Shown one piece after another: positions 53,133 to 61,667 of a stretch of 64,000 bases of DNA. Positions within the stretch are counted from its first letter, which is position 1, and every line of letters starts with the position of its first letter. Both the position numbers and the translations under genes were made by a program. The notes under the pieces were generated by a model. The model ran no database searches. It was given only the letters and a program-made list of their open reading frames with translations, and was not told where the DNA came from. This stretch comes from PHBP01 sp035353255 (GTDB taxonomy: Bacteria; Cloacimonadota; Cloacimonadia; Cloacimonadales; Cloacimonadaceae), in assembly GCA_035353255.1 (NCBI GenBank), contig DAOPZE010000001.1, positions 1-64,000 of the forward strand, written 5' to 3'.

Positions 53133-53711
53133 TTATTCCTCGATAGTGCTGTTGATCAGATCGTATGTCTCGTCCAATAGGCTCTGATGAACCAACCGGT
53201 AATGCGGTTGGTAAACGCTTTTATATATGTCAGAATGACTTGGGATCAGTTCTTGGCTGATCATATCCGAGATTCTCTTGGTATCAGATTCTGTGAGAGG
53301 TAGTCTGGTTTTTATCAATGGGATAACTTGCGACCAAACGAGTTCAATGTCTTTTGAACTATATGGTTCGCTAAGCCTGGATCCGTTTATGATCCTGACG
53401 AATTCGTCGATTGCTTCCTCTTGCTTTCTCCCATCCAGATCGGACAACCAGCATAAGCTTATCCTCTGATATCCGATTCCCGTACCGATATCATACGAGA
53501 AGGGTACGGGAAGCATACGGGCAGCGTTCAGTTCAGCAAAGAGTGCCTTCTTGATCAGGGAATGGGAATGTGGCATATGAGATGGTCCGGTAATTGCCTG
53601 ATATATAAGTTTATACAGATCATCGAGCTGTGCCAGAGGATAGGAACAAAGCTCCATATCCAGTATCCGGGAAAGTTGCTCTTTAGTGAAGGAAGGTTTA
53701 AAGATCGCCAT
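53133..53711 (-). CDS. Hypothetical protein containing a translated phased repeat (R5)
   Basis: 192 residues from the ATG at 53711, with GGTGA eight bases upstream; an ATG at 53726 is possible. It overlaps the amidohydrolase gene by 14 bases and abuts gltX, so it is a real operon member. It is a soluble, helical-looking protein I do not recognise. Residues about 65-81 (RMLPVPFSYDIGTGIGY) are encoded by element R5, an 11-base-period CCGTA repeat that is otherwise intergenic. The frame stays open across it, so the element was either captured as coding sequence or the gene is under weak constraint there. Confidence 0.75.
   Translation of the reverse strand: MAIFKPSFTKEQLSRILDMELCSYPLAQLDDLYKLIYQAITGPSHMPHSHSLIKKALFAELNAARMLPVPFSYDIGTGIGYQRISLCWLSDLDGRKQEEAIDEFVRIINGSRLSEPYSSKDIELVWSQVIPLIKTRLPLTESDTKRISDMISQELIPSHSDIYKSVYQPHYRLVHQSLLDETYDLINSTIEE
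53483..53520 (-). repeat. Phased 11-bp CCGTA element R5 (inside a gene)
   Basis: On the - strand the units begin at 53520 (CCGTA), 53509 (CCGTA), 53498 (TCGTA) and 53487 (CGGTA), an exact 11-base period, reading CCGTATGCTTC, CCGTACCCTTC, TCGTATGATAT, CGGTACG. Order and the GATAT core match the intergenic copies, with more mismatches. It is translated in the gene at 53133. Confidence 0.88.
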
Positions 53712-55179
53712 AAACCAGTTCACCATTCTTTATGGTCGCGACAACTTTAGGCTGATCGCTGTAAGTCCCTTGATCCAGAGGTTTATCCAGAATAGTAAGG
53801 TCTGCCTGGTAACCTTTCTTGATATGCCCCTTGGTCGTTTCTTCATGTGAAAGCCGGGCAGCATTGATCGTATAAGCCGCTATCGCCTCAGCGAATGTTA
53901 TCCTCTCAAGCGGGTTATGGTGTTCAACCGCTGAGTAGATACCATTTAGCGCGTCAAGTTCTGTTATATACCAATCTGAACCGAAACAGAGATTGATATT
54001 CATGTCTATAGCGTGGCGAAATCTATTCATCTCGCGGCTACGAGATGCGCCCAATACACTCTCGTAGAATCCCTCTTCCCCACCCCAATAGCGGTCGAAA
54101 GCGGGTTGCATGACGGCTTGAGCTCCCGACTCAGCGATCTTATCTAGGAGATCCAGAGGAGTAAGTTCCATGTGGATAAGCTCATGTCGAAGGTCTTTGG
54201 GGTCAGTCTGCGCAAGTTTCAAATATACATCATTGATCTGCCTGATCGCGCGGTCTCCAATGCAGTGCACTGCGACCTGGAGATCATGCTTATGAGCCTC
54301 TGTGATAAAAGAATCCCAGAAGTCGTTGCTCTGGTAGAGAACCCCATTCTTGTCGGTGTGGAGATAGTTTTGGGAGATAGCCGCGGTATAGGAACCAAAC
54401 GATCCATCCGCAAGAATGCATCCGCCGATACGTGTCGCGCCTAGCTCCAGAGCAGCCTCAATATCGAAGCACTGTGGATAGATGTTGTAATCGATCGGGA
54501 ATCTTCTCAAATTGTCCCGGATCAGGCGATAGTGCGTTAAACTCCGGTTCGCGTCACCGATCATAGTGTGGATTGATGTGAATCCACCCGCAAGTGCGAT
54601 CTGAGAAGCTTTATCATAAGCTTTCAAGATCTCCTGTTCACTAAGGTTTCCATGTAGATAATGGACTACTCTATCGTTCTCGTCTCCTCGGAAGATATAG
54701 TCTCTAGGTACCTTGAGAAACTCGCAAAGATTACCGTTCACGACGCAGCTATGACCGTCTATCCGTCTCACAATTAAAGGTCGTGAAGGGGCAACGGCAT
54801 CCAATTCATGGGTCAGCGGAAATCTATGCTCTTCTATCTGATTCTCATCGAACCGCCAACAGAAAAGAGTGTCAGAGCCGGGGTGTTTATCTATGTGAGC
54901 AGAAAGCAGTTCCTGAATCTCCGCAATGCTCCTGCAAGCTCCCAGATCGACTCCACCTGAGTAAAGCCCGCCTTCAAAACTATGAGTGTGGGTGTCGATA
55001 AATCCCGGGTAGATCGCCTTTTGTTTCATATCTATCTGCATGACGTCATTTGGTTGTGTGTCACTTTTTTGGAGGATGTTCTCGATCAGGCTGTTTCTCA
55101 GATAGATCGAAGTAACAGAATCTGTGAGTTTACCGTCGATATAGAATTTACCGTTAGTTAGCAGCAGATCACTCTTCAC
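53698..55179 (-). CDS. Amidohydrolase (YtcJ-like, amidohydrolase_3)
   Basis: 493 residues. GTG start preceded by GGAGG seven bases upstream, overlapping the maf stop. Metal-dependent hydrolase motifs: GFIDTHTHS, VAVHCIGDRAIRQIND, ELIHMELTPLDLL and LCFGSDWYITELDALNG. The family acts on N-substituted amides or cyclic amides, and the in vivo substrate is unknown. Probably cytoplasmic, as no signal peptide is seen. Confidence 0.9.
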   Translation of the reverse strand: MKSDLLLTNGKFYIDGKLTDSVTSIYLRNSLIENILQKSDTQPNDVMQIDMKQKAIYPGFIDTHTHSFEGGLYSGGVDLGACRSIAEIQELLSAHIDKHPGSDTLFCWRFDENQIEEHRFPLTHELDAVAPSRPLIVRRIDGHSCVVNGNLCEFLKVPRDYIFRGDENDRVVHYLHGNLSEQEILKAYDKASQIALAGGFTSIHTMIGDANRSLTHYRLIRDNLRRFPIDYNIYPQCFDIEAALELGATRIGGCILADGSFGSYTAAISQNYLHTDKNGVLYQSNDFWDSFITEAHKHDLQVAVHCIGDRAIRQINDVYLKLAQTDPKDLRHELIHMELTPLDLLDKIAESGAQAVMQPAFDRYWGGEEGFYESVLGASRSREMNRFRHAIDMNINLCFGSDWYITELDALNGIYSAVEHHNPLERITFAEAIAAYTINAARLSHEETTKGHIKKGYQADLTILDKPLDQGTYSDQPKVVATIKNGELVYGDL

Positions 55180-55756
55180 AGTTTAGCCTCCTGATCATGT
55201 CATAAAAGAGATTGATGGGAAAGCCCATGACGTTGAAATAGCATCCTCGTATAGACTCAATGAACTGAGACCCATATCCTTGGATCCCGTAAGAGCCGGC
55301 TTTATCGTTAGGCTCTTTTGTCTTGATGTATGATTCGATCTCTTTGTCCGTAAGAGTTTTGAATCTAACCTGAGTCCGCTGGTAATCCTTGATGATGTTG
55401 TTTTTCCACAAGATACAGATGCCTGTATAGACAGCGTGGGTCTTACCTGAGAGCAGATTCAGATGTGTTTCGATCTCATTGCTGTCCATTGGCTTACCCA
55501 GAATCTTGCCGTCCACGAACACTAGAGTATCCGATCCGATGATCATTGTATCGTTGTCGAATAGATCCTTGATCGCAGTGGCTTTGTTCTCCGCGTGAGT
55601 CATCACTTGCTTGTATGGAGGCGTATCAAGCATGGGTTCCTCGATCCTGGCAGGTACGATCAGCGGTCTTAAACCGATCATTTCCAGCAATTGCTTCCTT
55701 CGAGGAGATTGTGAAGCCAAGACTATGCGATTATTCTTCAATATATTATGTATCAT
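55169..55756 (-). CDS. maf: Maf-family nucleoside triphosphate pyrophosphatase
   Basis: 195 residues, usual length. IVLASQSPRRKQLLEMIGL at the N-terminus and SDTLVFVDGKILGKP, LSGKTHAVYTG and DKAGSYGIQGYG are the Maf signatures. It hydrolyses non-canonical or modified NTPs (dTTP/UTP-type in many members). First gene of the - strand cluster running to malQ. Confidence 0.95.
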   Translation of the reverse strand: MIHNILKNNRIVLASQSPRRKQLLEMIGLRPLIVPARIEEPMLDTPPYKQVMTHAENKATAIKDLFDNDTMIIGSDTLVFVDGKILGKPMDSNEIETHLNLLSGKTHAVYTGICILWKNNIIKDYQRTQVRFKTLTDKEIESYIKTKEPNDKAGSYGIQGYGSQFIESIRGCYFNVMGFPINLFYDMIRRLNCEE

Positions 55757-55897
55757 AATGTTATCCTATAAGACACGCTGCGTTGTGGGGTTTTGCCGTC
55801 AATAAAAAAAACGTGGGCGAAAAAAGTACTTGCCTGAAAGTCCTATATCTGTTTTCCTTGCACGTAGAAAAAACAAAAAATATCCAGGAGGATTACA

Positions 55898-56983
55898 ATG
55901 GAACGCGTGCATAACTTTAACGCAGGACCTGCCGTGCTACCCGAAGAAGTTTTACGGGAAGCGCAGGCTGATTTCTTCAACTACAAAGGCATGGGACTTT
56001 CCGTCATGGAAATGAGCCATCGTAGCAAGGAATATCAAGCGATCATCGATGAAGCTAATGCTTCGGTCAAAAGGATATACAACCTTGGTGATGACTATGA
56101 AGTCCTGTTCCTGCAAGGTGGAGCTAGCCTTCAGTTCCTTATGGTTCCGATGAACTTTGCCTTTGATGGTAAGGTGGCAAACTATATCAATACAGGCGCA
56201 TGGTCAAAGAAAGCCATTTCTGAAGCCAAGAAGATCGGTAAGCAAGTACATGTTGCTGCTACTTCAGAAGACAGAAACTTTGCTTATATTCCCCGGACAT
56301 GGACTTTGTCTGACGATCCATCGTACCTTCATATCACTACTAATAACACTATCTTCGGTACAGAGTGGCATTCGGATCCGGATGTTCCCAAGGATGTTCC
56401 TCTTATCGCAGATATGTCTTCGAACTTCATGAGCAAACCGATCGACGTACAGAAATACTCTCTGATCTATGCCGGAGCCCAGAAGAATGTCGGTCCTTCG
56501 GGCGTCGTGGTCGTTATCATGAAGAAAGAACTTCTTCAAAAAGCCAACACGGGTCTTCCGTCCATGCTCGACTATCAGATCCATGCCAAGAATGGTTCGA
56601 TGTATAACACACCTTCAACCTTTGGTATCTATATGATAGGTCTTGTGCTTCATTGGATCGAAGCTTACGGCGGGCTCGAGAAGATTCAGATCAACAATCA
56701 GGTCAAAGCAGCTTATATCTATGACGCAATAGATGCTTCTGCCGGATTCTACAAAGGTACCGTGGACAAAGCAGATCGCTCCCTGATGAATGTTACCTTC
56801 AGACTTCCCAGCGAAGAATTGGAAGCTCTGTTCATCTCTGAAGCCAAGAAACAAGACATGATCGGACTCAAGGGACATCGTGACGTTGGAGGATGCCGTG
56901 CCAGCACATATAATTCACTTCCCTTGCCTGCTGCTCACGCGCTTGCTGAGTTCATGAAGGAATTCCAGAAACAACACGGTTAA
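55898..56983 (+). CDS. serC: Phosphoserine aminotransferase
   Basis: 361 residues, full length. HNFNAGPAVLPEEVL at the start, LFLQGGASLQFLMVPMN, and the PLP lysine in AGAQKNVGPSGVVVVI identify SerC, which makes phosphoserine for serine and pyridoxal synthesis. A strong AGGAGG site precedes the ATG. A hairpin follows the gene. Confidence 0.97.
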   Translation: MERVHNFNAGPAVLPEEVLREAQADFFNYKGMGLSVMEMSHRSKEYQAIIDEANASVKRIYNLGDDYEVLFLQGGASLQFLMVPMNFAFDGKVANYINTGAWSKKAISEAKKIGKQVHVAATSEDRNFAYIPRTWTLSDDPSYLHITTNNTIFGTEWHSDPDVPKDVPLIADMSSNFMSKPIDVQKYSLIYAGAQKNVGPSGVVVVIMKKELLQKANTGLPSMLDYQIHAKNGSMYNTPSTFGIYMIGLVLHWIEAYGGLEKIQINNQVKAAYIYDAIDASAGFYKGTVDKADRSLMNVTFRLPSEELEALFISEAKKQDMIGLKGHRDVGGCRASTYNSLPLPAAHALAEFMKEFQKQHG

Positions 56984-57015
56984 TTACCGTTATACATCTG
57001 AAAGACTTACAATAA

Positions 57016-57049
57016 GGAAAGCTCGGGATCATCCTGAGCTTTCCACTTT
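57016..57049 (+). terminator. Hairpin between serC and exbB
   Basis: GGAAAGCTC (57016-57024) pairs with GAGCTTTCC (57036-57044), extendable by a G-T and two G-C pairs. Only ACTTTG follows, so termination may be incomplete. Confidence 0.55.
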
Positions 57050-57063
57050 GATAAAGGAGAGAC

Positions 57064-57678
57064 ATGTCGATTCTTAGCTTGATCAACCGTGGTGGTGGTC
57101 TGATGTGGGTCTTGTTGCTCATATCGGTAGTGGTTATTGCAATAGTTATTGAGAAGTACAGGTATCTTTCCAAGGTTCGGAAACTCAATCAGAAGCTTGC
57201 TAATGCTCTCAAACAACAGGATAAACTGGACAATATCAAATCAGTACTGAGAATTTACAAGGGCGAAAGCCCCCTGAGCGTTATACTCTCCAAGCTTTAC
57301 CTGGAAGATTCAAGAGACATATATCTCGTTAAGGAGAGTATGGAAACTGCCGCAGGATTGGAGATGCACAAACTTGAGAAGGGTATGGGATGGCTCAGCA
57401 CCTTTTCCGCGATAGCTCCCTTGATCGGCTTTCTTGGTACAGTTCTGGGGATGGTCAAGGTATTCATGAACATCTCAGGCTCCACCCAAAGCGCGATTGA
57501 CATCAGCACTCTTGCAGGTGGTATATGGGTTGCTTTGCTGACCACCGTAGGCGGTCTAGTAGTTGGTATTCCGACTCTGATCTTCTACAATGATCTTGTT
57601 GGTAATCTTGAGAATATTGCCCACGAGATGGAAAGCCAGGCAGTGACTCACCTAAAACGCTTTCAATCATTGACATGA
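57064..57678 (+). CDS. exbB: MotA/TolQ/ExbB proton channel family protein
   Basis: 204 residues, three membrane helices: one N-terminal and two flanking LIGFLGTVLGMVKVFMNI and GGIWVALLTTVGGLVVGIP, the family signature. With the ExbD-like and TonB-like proteins it converts ion motive force into work at the outer membrane. GGAGAG precedes the ATG. ExbB versus TolQ cannot be separated by sequence alone; the adjacent TonB-like gene favours ExbB. Confidence 0.9.
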   Translation: MSILSLINRGGGLMWVLLLISVVVIAIVIEKYRYLSKVRKLNQKLANALKQQDKLDNIKSVLRIYKGESPLSVILSKLYLEDSRDIYLVKESMETAAGLEMHKLEKGMGWLSTFSAIAPLIGFLGTVLGMVKVFMNISGSTQSAIDISTLAGGIWVALLTTVGGLVVGIPTLIFYNDLVGNLENIAHEMESQAVTHLKRFQSLT

Positions 57679-58076
57679 AGATCTCTACATCCAAAAAGAC
57701 CATTACTTCTCCAGCCTTGATCTCGATGACTGACGTGATCTTTCTGTTGCTGATATTTCTCTTGATCTCCTCCAACTTCACGTCCCAGACTGGTTTACCT
57801 GTCAAACTTCCCGGTTCTTCGACCGCCACCAGGCAGACAAACCAAGTTATAAATCTGGTCTATCCCGGCGGGGACAAGATATTGATCGACGGAAAAAGCG
57901 TCAAACTTGAGGATCTTGGGGAAAACCTGAAGACCCTCTTCAAGAACAAGACTCAGATCGTTAAGCTTGCCACGGACAAAAAGACCCAGATCCAAGACGT
58001 CATTGATATCATGGACGTAATACGTATGTCCGGTTTTGAGCGGATCTTCGTTGCCACGGATATCAAGAAAAGATAG
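57675..58076 (+). CDS. exbD: ExbD/TolR family protein
   Basis: 133 residues: one membrane helix with the ion-path aspartate (ISMTDVIFLLLIFLLIS) and a small periplasmic domain ending MSGFERIFVATDIKKR, matching ExbD/TolR. It overlaps exbB by four bases and is two bases from the next gene. Confidence 0.92.
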   Translation: MKISTSKKTITSPALISMTDVIFLLLIFLLISSNFTSQTGLPVKLPGSSTATRQTNQVINLVYPGGDKILIDGKSVKLEDLGENLKTLFKNKTQIVKLATDKKTQIQDVIDIMDVIRMSGFERIFVATDIKKR

Positions 58077-58078
58077 AT

Positions 58079-58786
58079 ATGATTCCCATCAAGGTTAAGG
58101 TCCTAAAATCACCTGCCGCACTTTCGATCCTGCTTCATTTGGTCATACTCCTGATCTTTGCCTTGATCATAATTCGTCCCGATGTATCTTTGAACTGGCA
58201 TGAATTCGAATGGGCTCAGAATTTTACAGATATCCTGCCCAAAGTATCAATCCCACAGGTGACCGAGAGTGTGACTGAAGGTGCGCCACAAGGTAGTGAA
58301 ACTACCATAGCCCAACCAACAAAGAATCAAGGAAATGCTCAGACACCCCAGCAGGCAGTCTCTACCACTCCACAGGCCAGAGTATTAGAACTCCCCACTT
58401 TTTCCGACGGAGATCAAGCCGCTGTCGTTGAAAAGCCTGCCGTAATCCCAGGAAAAAGAGGCAAGGTTCCAAGACCCAGTCAAGCTGGTCCCGGAACTGC
58501 ATCAGGAAATGGGTATAGTTTTAGCGGAGATGGAGGCATAGCCATCAAAAACCTCGTACTTCCGGATCTGAAGGTTTCAGATTACGGTGAAGTCAAGCTG
58601 GAATTCAGCGTTCGTAACGATATGACTGTCGAACCTACCACCATTCGCGTTGCTAAAAGCGGAACTCAACCTCAGAATCAATCTGCTATCAAAGCACTCA
58701 AACAATGCACTTTCACTTTAACCGGGATGTTCAACCCCGACAAAAGACATTCCATCCTCTTCAGATTCCTCCCGGCGGAAAGATGA
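58079..58786 (+). CDS. TonB-like energy transducer
   Basis: 235 residues: N-terminal membrane helix (about 13-35), a long Pro/Gln/Thr-rich linker (about 60-155), and a C-terminal domain (about 160-235) with the TonB/TolA-like order of strands (GEVKLEFSVRNDMTVEP, AIKALKQCTFT). Following exbB-exbD, it is the expected periplasm-spanning arm. The classical TonB YP motif is not obvious, hence only TonB-like. The stop overlaps the folP start. Confidence 0.75.
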   Translation: MIPIKVKVLKSPAALSILLHLVILLIFALIIIRPDVSLNWHEFEWAQNFTDILPKVSIPQVTESVTEGAPQGSETTIAQPTKNQGNAQTPQQAVSTTPQARVLELPTFSDGDQAAVVEKPAVIPGKRGKVPRPSQAGPGTASGNGYSFSGDGGIAIKNLVLPDLKVSDYGEVKLEFSVRNDMTVEPTTIRVAKSGTQPQNQSAIKALKQCTFTLTGMFNPDKRHSILFRFLPAER

Positions 58787-59625
58787 TGCAAGGTTTTACC
58801 GACAGTCTTTCTATTCCCAAGATCATGGGTATCTTAAACGTTACTCCCGATTCTTTCTCTGACGGAGGTAAGTTTCATGATCCTATATCCGCGATAAACC
58901 ATGCGGAAAGTCTGATATCGCAAGGAGCAGACATTCTGGATATTGGCGCGGAATCAACTCGCCCGGGTTCAGAGACGCTCGATCCAGAAACCGAGATCGC
59001 AAGACTTGAGCCTGTATTATCCGGAATTAGAACTCATTATAAAGATATACCTATTTCTATCGATACCCGAAAATCCCTCGTGGTGAAAATGTGCCTCCCC
59101 TATGGGATCCAGTATGTGAATGATATCTCGGCTCTGAGACATGATCCTGATCTTGCGGGATTGTTAGGTGATAACCCCAGTCTCAGGATCGTTCTGATGC
59201 ACATGCAGGGCGAACCCGGTTCTATGCAGGATCAGCCAGCCTATAAGGATGTTTTGCAAGAAGTAATCACTTTCTTCGAAGAGAGAATATCTTTCTGCCG
59301 CAGAAACGGAATTGAAGACTCACAGATACTTCTTGATCCCGGCATTGGGTTCGGCAAGAATCTTGAGCACAATATCCTTCTTCTGCGTAGCTTGAGAACC
59401 CTTTCCCAGCTTGGTTTCCCGATCGTACTAGGCGCAAGCCGCAAGCGTTTTATCAATGAGATCTACTCCAGTCCTCCAAGCGGACGTCTTCCCGGAACGC
59501 TTGCCGCATCACTGTCCGGTTTACTGCAAGGCACAGCGATCATACGTGTGCACGATGTGGCTGAGCACAAACAATTCTTCGATGTCATTTCCCGAATTCT
59601 TCCAGAGGACTTATGGACTTTCTGA
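58786..59625 (+). CDS. folP: Dihydropteroate synthase
   Basis: 279 residues. IMGILNVTPDSFSDGG at the N-terminus, GADILDIGAESTRPGS, ISIDTRK, VNDIS, and LDPGIGFGK plus GASRKRF are the full set of DHPS motifs. It joins p-aminobenzoate to the pterin. The ATG at 58786 has GGCGGA six bases upstream; adjacent ATG 58783 is possible, and a longer frame from 58705 would overlap the TonB-like gene. It overlaps cdaA by 13 bases. Confidence 0.96.
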   Translation: MQGFTDSLSIPKIMGILNVTPDSFSDGGKFHDPISAINHAESLISQGADILDIGAESTRPGSETLDPETEIARLEPVLSGIRTHYKDIPISIDTRKSLVVKMCLPYGIQYVNDISALRHDPDLAGLLGDNPSLRIVLMHMQGEPGSMQDQPAYKDVLQEVITFFEERISFCRRNGIEDSQILLDPGIGFGKNLEHNILLLRSLRTLSQLGFPIVLGASRKRFINEIYSSPPSGRLPGTLAASLSGLLQGTAIIRVHDVAEHKQFFDVISRILPEDLWTF

Positions 59626-60359
59626 TCCCTTCATTTGCTGATGTGATCGATATACTGATCATAGCTTTCCTGATCTATCAAGCGTTGCTGATCGTCCGCA
59701 AGTCCGGTTCACATCAGATCCTCTGGGGTTTGCTGCTGATCTTCGTCTTCTATTTTCTTGCCATGGTTCTGAATCTGAGGATGCTGACAACTGTACTGAA
59801 CACTGTGAGGAACTATTGGATCCTCGCCCTAGTGATCCTATTCCAGCCGGAACTGAGGTCATTTCTATCTAGGCTAAATATCTCCAGAAATATCGGCATG
59901 ACTTTCCATAGAAAGGAAGCCGGCTCTCAGTACACTCCTTTGATCGACGCCATCTCATCGATGTCATTCAGGAAGATCGGCGCCTTGATCGTCATTGAAA
60001 ACAAACGTAACCTGAACGAATACATCCATGGCGGAGAACTATTGGACGCATCTGTCTCGACTAGGTTGATCCTGACCATATTCAACACCAGATCTGTTCT
60101 GCACGACGGTGCTATCATCATTCGCGGAGATAGGATCATGGCGGCAAAAGTCGTACTTCCTCTGTCCAAGAAAGCAGAGTATGTCAGCCGCTATGGAACC
60201 AGGCATCTTGCAGGGATAGGCATTTCTGAGCTTACCGATGCCCTCGTGATCATTGTTTCCGAACAGACAGGTCAGATCTCAGTCGCGAGTGGAGGAAAGC
60301 TGCAAACCGGTATTGCTTTTGAAGAACTCGTACAGATCATTTCTGATGCTTCCAGATAA
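59613..60359 (+). CDS. cdaA: Diadenylate cyclase CdaA, with altered RHR motif
   Basis: 248 residues: three N-terminal membrane helices (about 1-75) and a DisA_N cyclase domain. The DGA motif is intact (LHDGAIII, Asp165). The ATP-binding RHR motif normally in GTRHRA reads GTRHLA (197-199), so the last Arg is Leu. It makes c-di-AMP from two ATP if active. The folP-cdaA order is common in Bacteroidetes-like and chlamydial genomes. It overlaps coaE by 14 bases. Confidence 0.93.
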   Translation: MDFLIPSFADVIDILIIAFLIYQALLIVRKSGSHQILWGLLLIFVFYFLAMVLNLRMLTTVLNTVRNYWILALVILFQPELRSFLSRLNISRNIGMTFHRKEAGSQYTPLIDAISSMSFRKIGALIVIENKRNLNEYIHGGELLDASVSTRLILTIFNTRSVLHDGAIIIRGDRIMAAKVVLPLSKKAEYVSRYGTRHLAGIGISELTDALVIIVSEQTGQISVASGGKLQTGIAFEELVQIISDASR

Positions 60360-60984
60360 ACGTCCTCTGCTCATCGGGATCACAGGCAACATAGGTAGCG
60401 GTAAATCATCAGTTTCGAAGCAGATACAAGCCGAAGGATATAGGGTTGTCAACGCGGATGAATGTGCCCATCAAGTTCTCTACTCAGATGATCTTGTAGC
60501 TTCACTTCAGAAACGATGGGGTTCCGGTATTTTCCGTGATGGTGAAATTGACCGTCAATCTCTTGCCAAGATCGTCTTTTCTTCGAAAGCAGATCTGGAA
60601 TATCTCAATTCTATGATCCATCCACTGGTACTCAAAGCCTTTGATCATATAGTATCGATCTCCACCGATGATTACCTTTTCTTCGAAGTTCCTCTCCTCT
60701 TTGAAGCAAACCTGGAGAGATGCTTTGACTTCATTGTTCTCGTAACCAGCCCATTGGATCAGCGGATCAAAAGGGTACAGGAGCGAGATCACGCCGATGA
60801 CGAGTCAACTTTGGCACGTATGGCGAACCAGATTGATGACATTGACAAACTCAACAAAGTCGATCTTTTGATTAACAATGACTCAACGTTCGATGCTCTG
60901 CAAAAGACTGTCAGGATATTCCTTGGCGATCTAAAGAACATACAGCATAGAACCATTATCAACTTTTTCACTGATCAGCAGTAA
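60346..60984 (+). CDS. coaE: Dephospho-CoA kinase
   Basis: 212 residues from the ATG at 60346; a longer frame from 60253 runs inside cdaA and is not credible. Walker A GITGNIGSGKSSV, NADECAHQVL, and the CoA-site segment EVPLLFEANLE identify CoaE, the last step of CoA synthesis. Confidence 0.95.
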   Translation: MLPDKRPLLIGITGNIGSGKSSVSKQIQAEGYRVVNADECAHQVLYSDDLVASLQKRWGSGIFRDGEIDRQSLAKIVFSSKADLEYLNSMIHPLVLKAFDHIVSISTDDYLFFEVPLLFEANLERCFDFIVLVTSPLDQRIKRVQERDHADDESTLARMANQIDDIDKLNKVDLLINNDSTFDALQKTVRIFLGDLKNIQHRTIINFFTDQQ

Positions 60985-61304
60985 GTCTCTAACGAGAAGA
61001 TAGTACACACTCACTGAGGAAATGACTCCATTCCATTTCTTCAGATACAGAGAAGCGCTTGACAGCCACTTATGACTATCTTGTACCATCACAGAATTAT
61101 GATCTTACCCTTATCGAATGATAATCGTATTCCGTACGGATATCATACGGGAGGCATACGGTGGGCGTACGGGAAGGATACCGCATAACTAAAGCCATAA
61201 CACGCGAGATTGAGATGGGATGTCTTGATATTCATCAGAAAAGTGCTTGTTTTCGATCATGTTTTGGTTATCATGTTAGTAACTATGCACTTAAGAGGTT
61301 AACA
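60985..61304. other. Intergenic region of about 320 bases
   Basis: Contains phased element R6 at 61135-61183. TTGACA occurs at 61059 without a -10 at normal spacing. I see no gene; the 61161 frame that reads into thioredoxin starts inside R6. Confidence 0.6.
61135..61183 (-). repeat. Phased 11-bp CCGTA element R6
   Basis: On the - strand units begin at 61183 (CGGTA, degenerate), 61172, 61161, 61150 and 61139 (all CCGTA), exact 11-base period, reading CCGTACGCCCA, CCGTATGCCTC, CCGTATGATAT, CCGTACGG. It lies 122 bases before the thioredoxin start. Confidence 0.93.
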
Positions 61305-61619
61305 ATGATACATGAGGTAGTCAACAACAAACTGGACGGATTTTCCAATAATAAACTGCTGGTCTTGGATTTCTATGCGGACTGGTGTAATCCCTGCCAG
61401 GCACTAGCACCGGTTTTGGATAAGATCGCGAACGATAATCAGGATATCACATTCCTACGGATAAATGTCGATAACAACCAGGATCTATCAGATAAATACA
61501 ACATTCTCAGCATTCCTACGCTTATCTTGATCAATGATGGTAGAGTGATAGAAACTTCGATCGGAGTTATCTCAGAGAACGTTCTGCAAAACAAATTGGA
61601 TCTGATGAAACAAGCTTAA
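61305..61619 (+). CDS. Thioredoxin-like protein with WCNPC active site
   Basis: 104 residues from the ATG at 61305 (AAGAGG upstream). Thioredoxin fold: VLDFYADWCNPCQALAPVLDKIA with redox Cys28 and Cys31, and cis-Pro in SIPTLILI. The usual active site is WCGPC; Asn replaces Gly here. Cytoplasmic, no signal peptide. Single-gene unit downstream of R6. Confidence 0.93.
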   Translation: MIHEVVNNKLDGFSNNKLLVLDFYADWCNPCQALAPVLDKIANDNQDITFLRINVDNNQDLSDKYNILSIPTLILINDGRVIETSIGVISENVLQNKLDLMKQA

Positions 61620-61667
61620 ATTGAGTTAATATTCTCTTTGTGTAAGTGACCTTGGAAATCTATGGGT

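Noticed and set aside
55814..55836. Sigma-54-like promoter before serC
   Set aside because: GGGC and TTGC are present, but the GG-GC distance is 14 bases rather than 10.
11495..61183. CRISPR array or VNTR as the explanation for the CCGTA repeats
   Set aside because: Units are 11 bases with no unique spacers, no cas genes are present, and the elements are dispersed with position-specific spacer bases rather than tandem identical copies.
61161..61304. Extended N-terminus of thioredoxin starting with GTG at 61161
   Set aside because: It starts within phased repeat R6, has no ribosome site, and adds 48 residues that thioredoxins lack. The ATG at 61305 follows AAGAGG.
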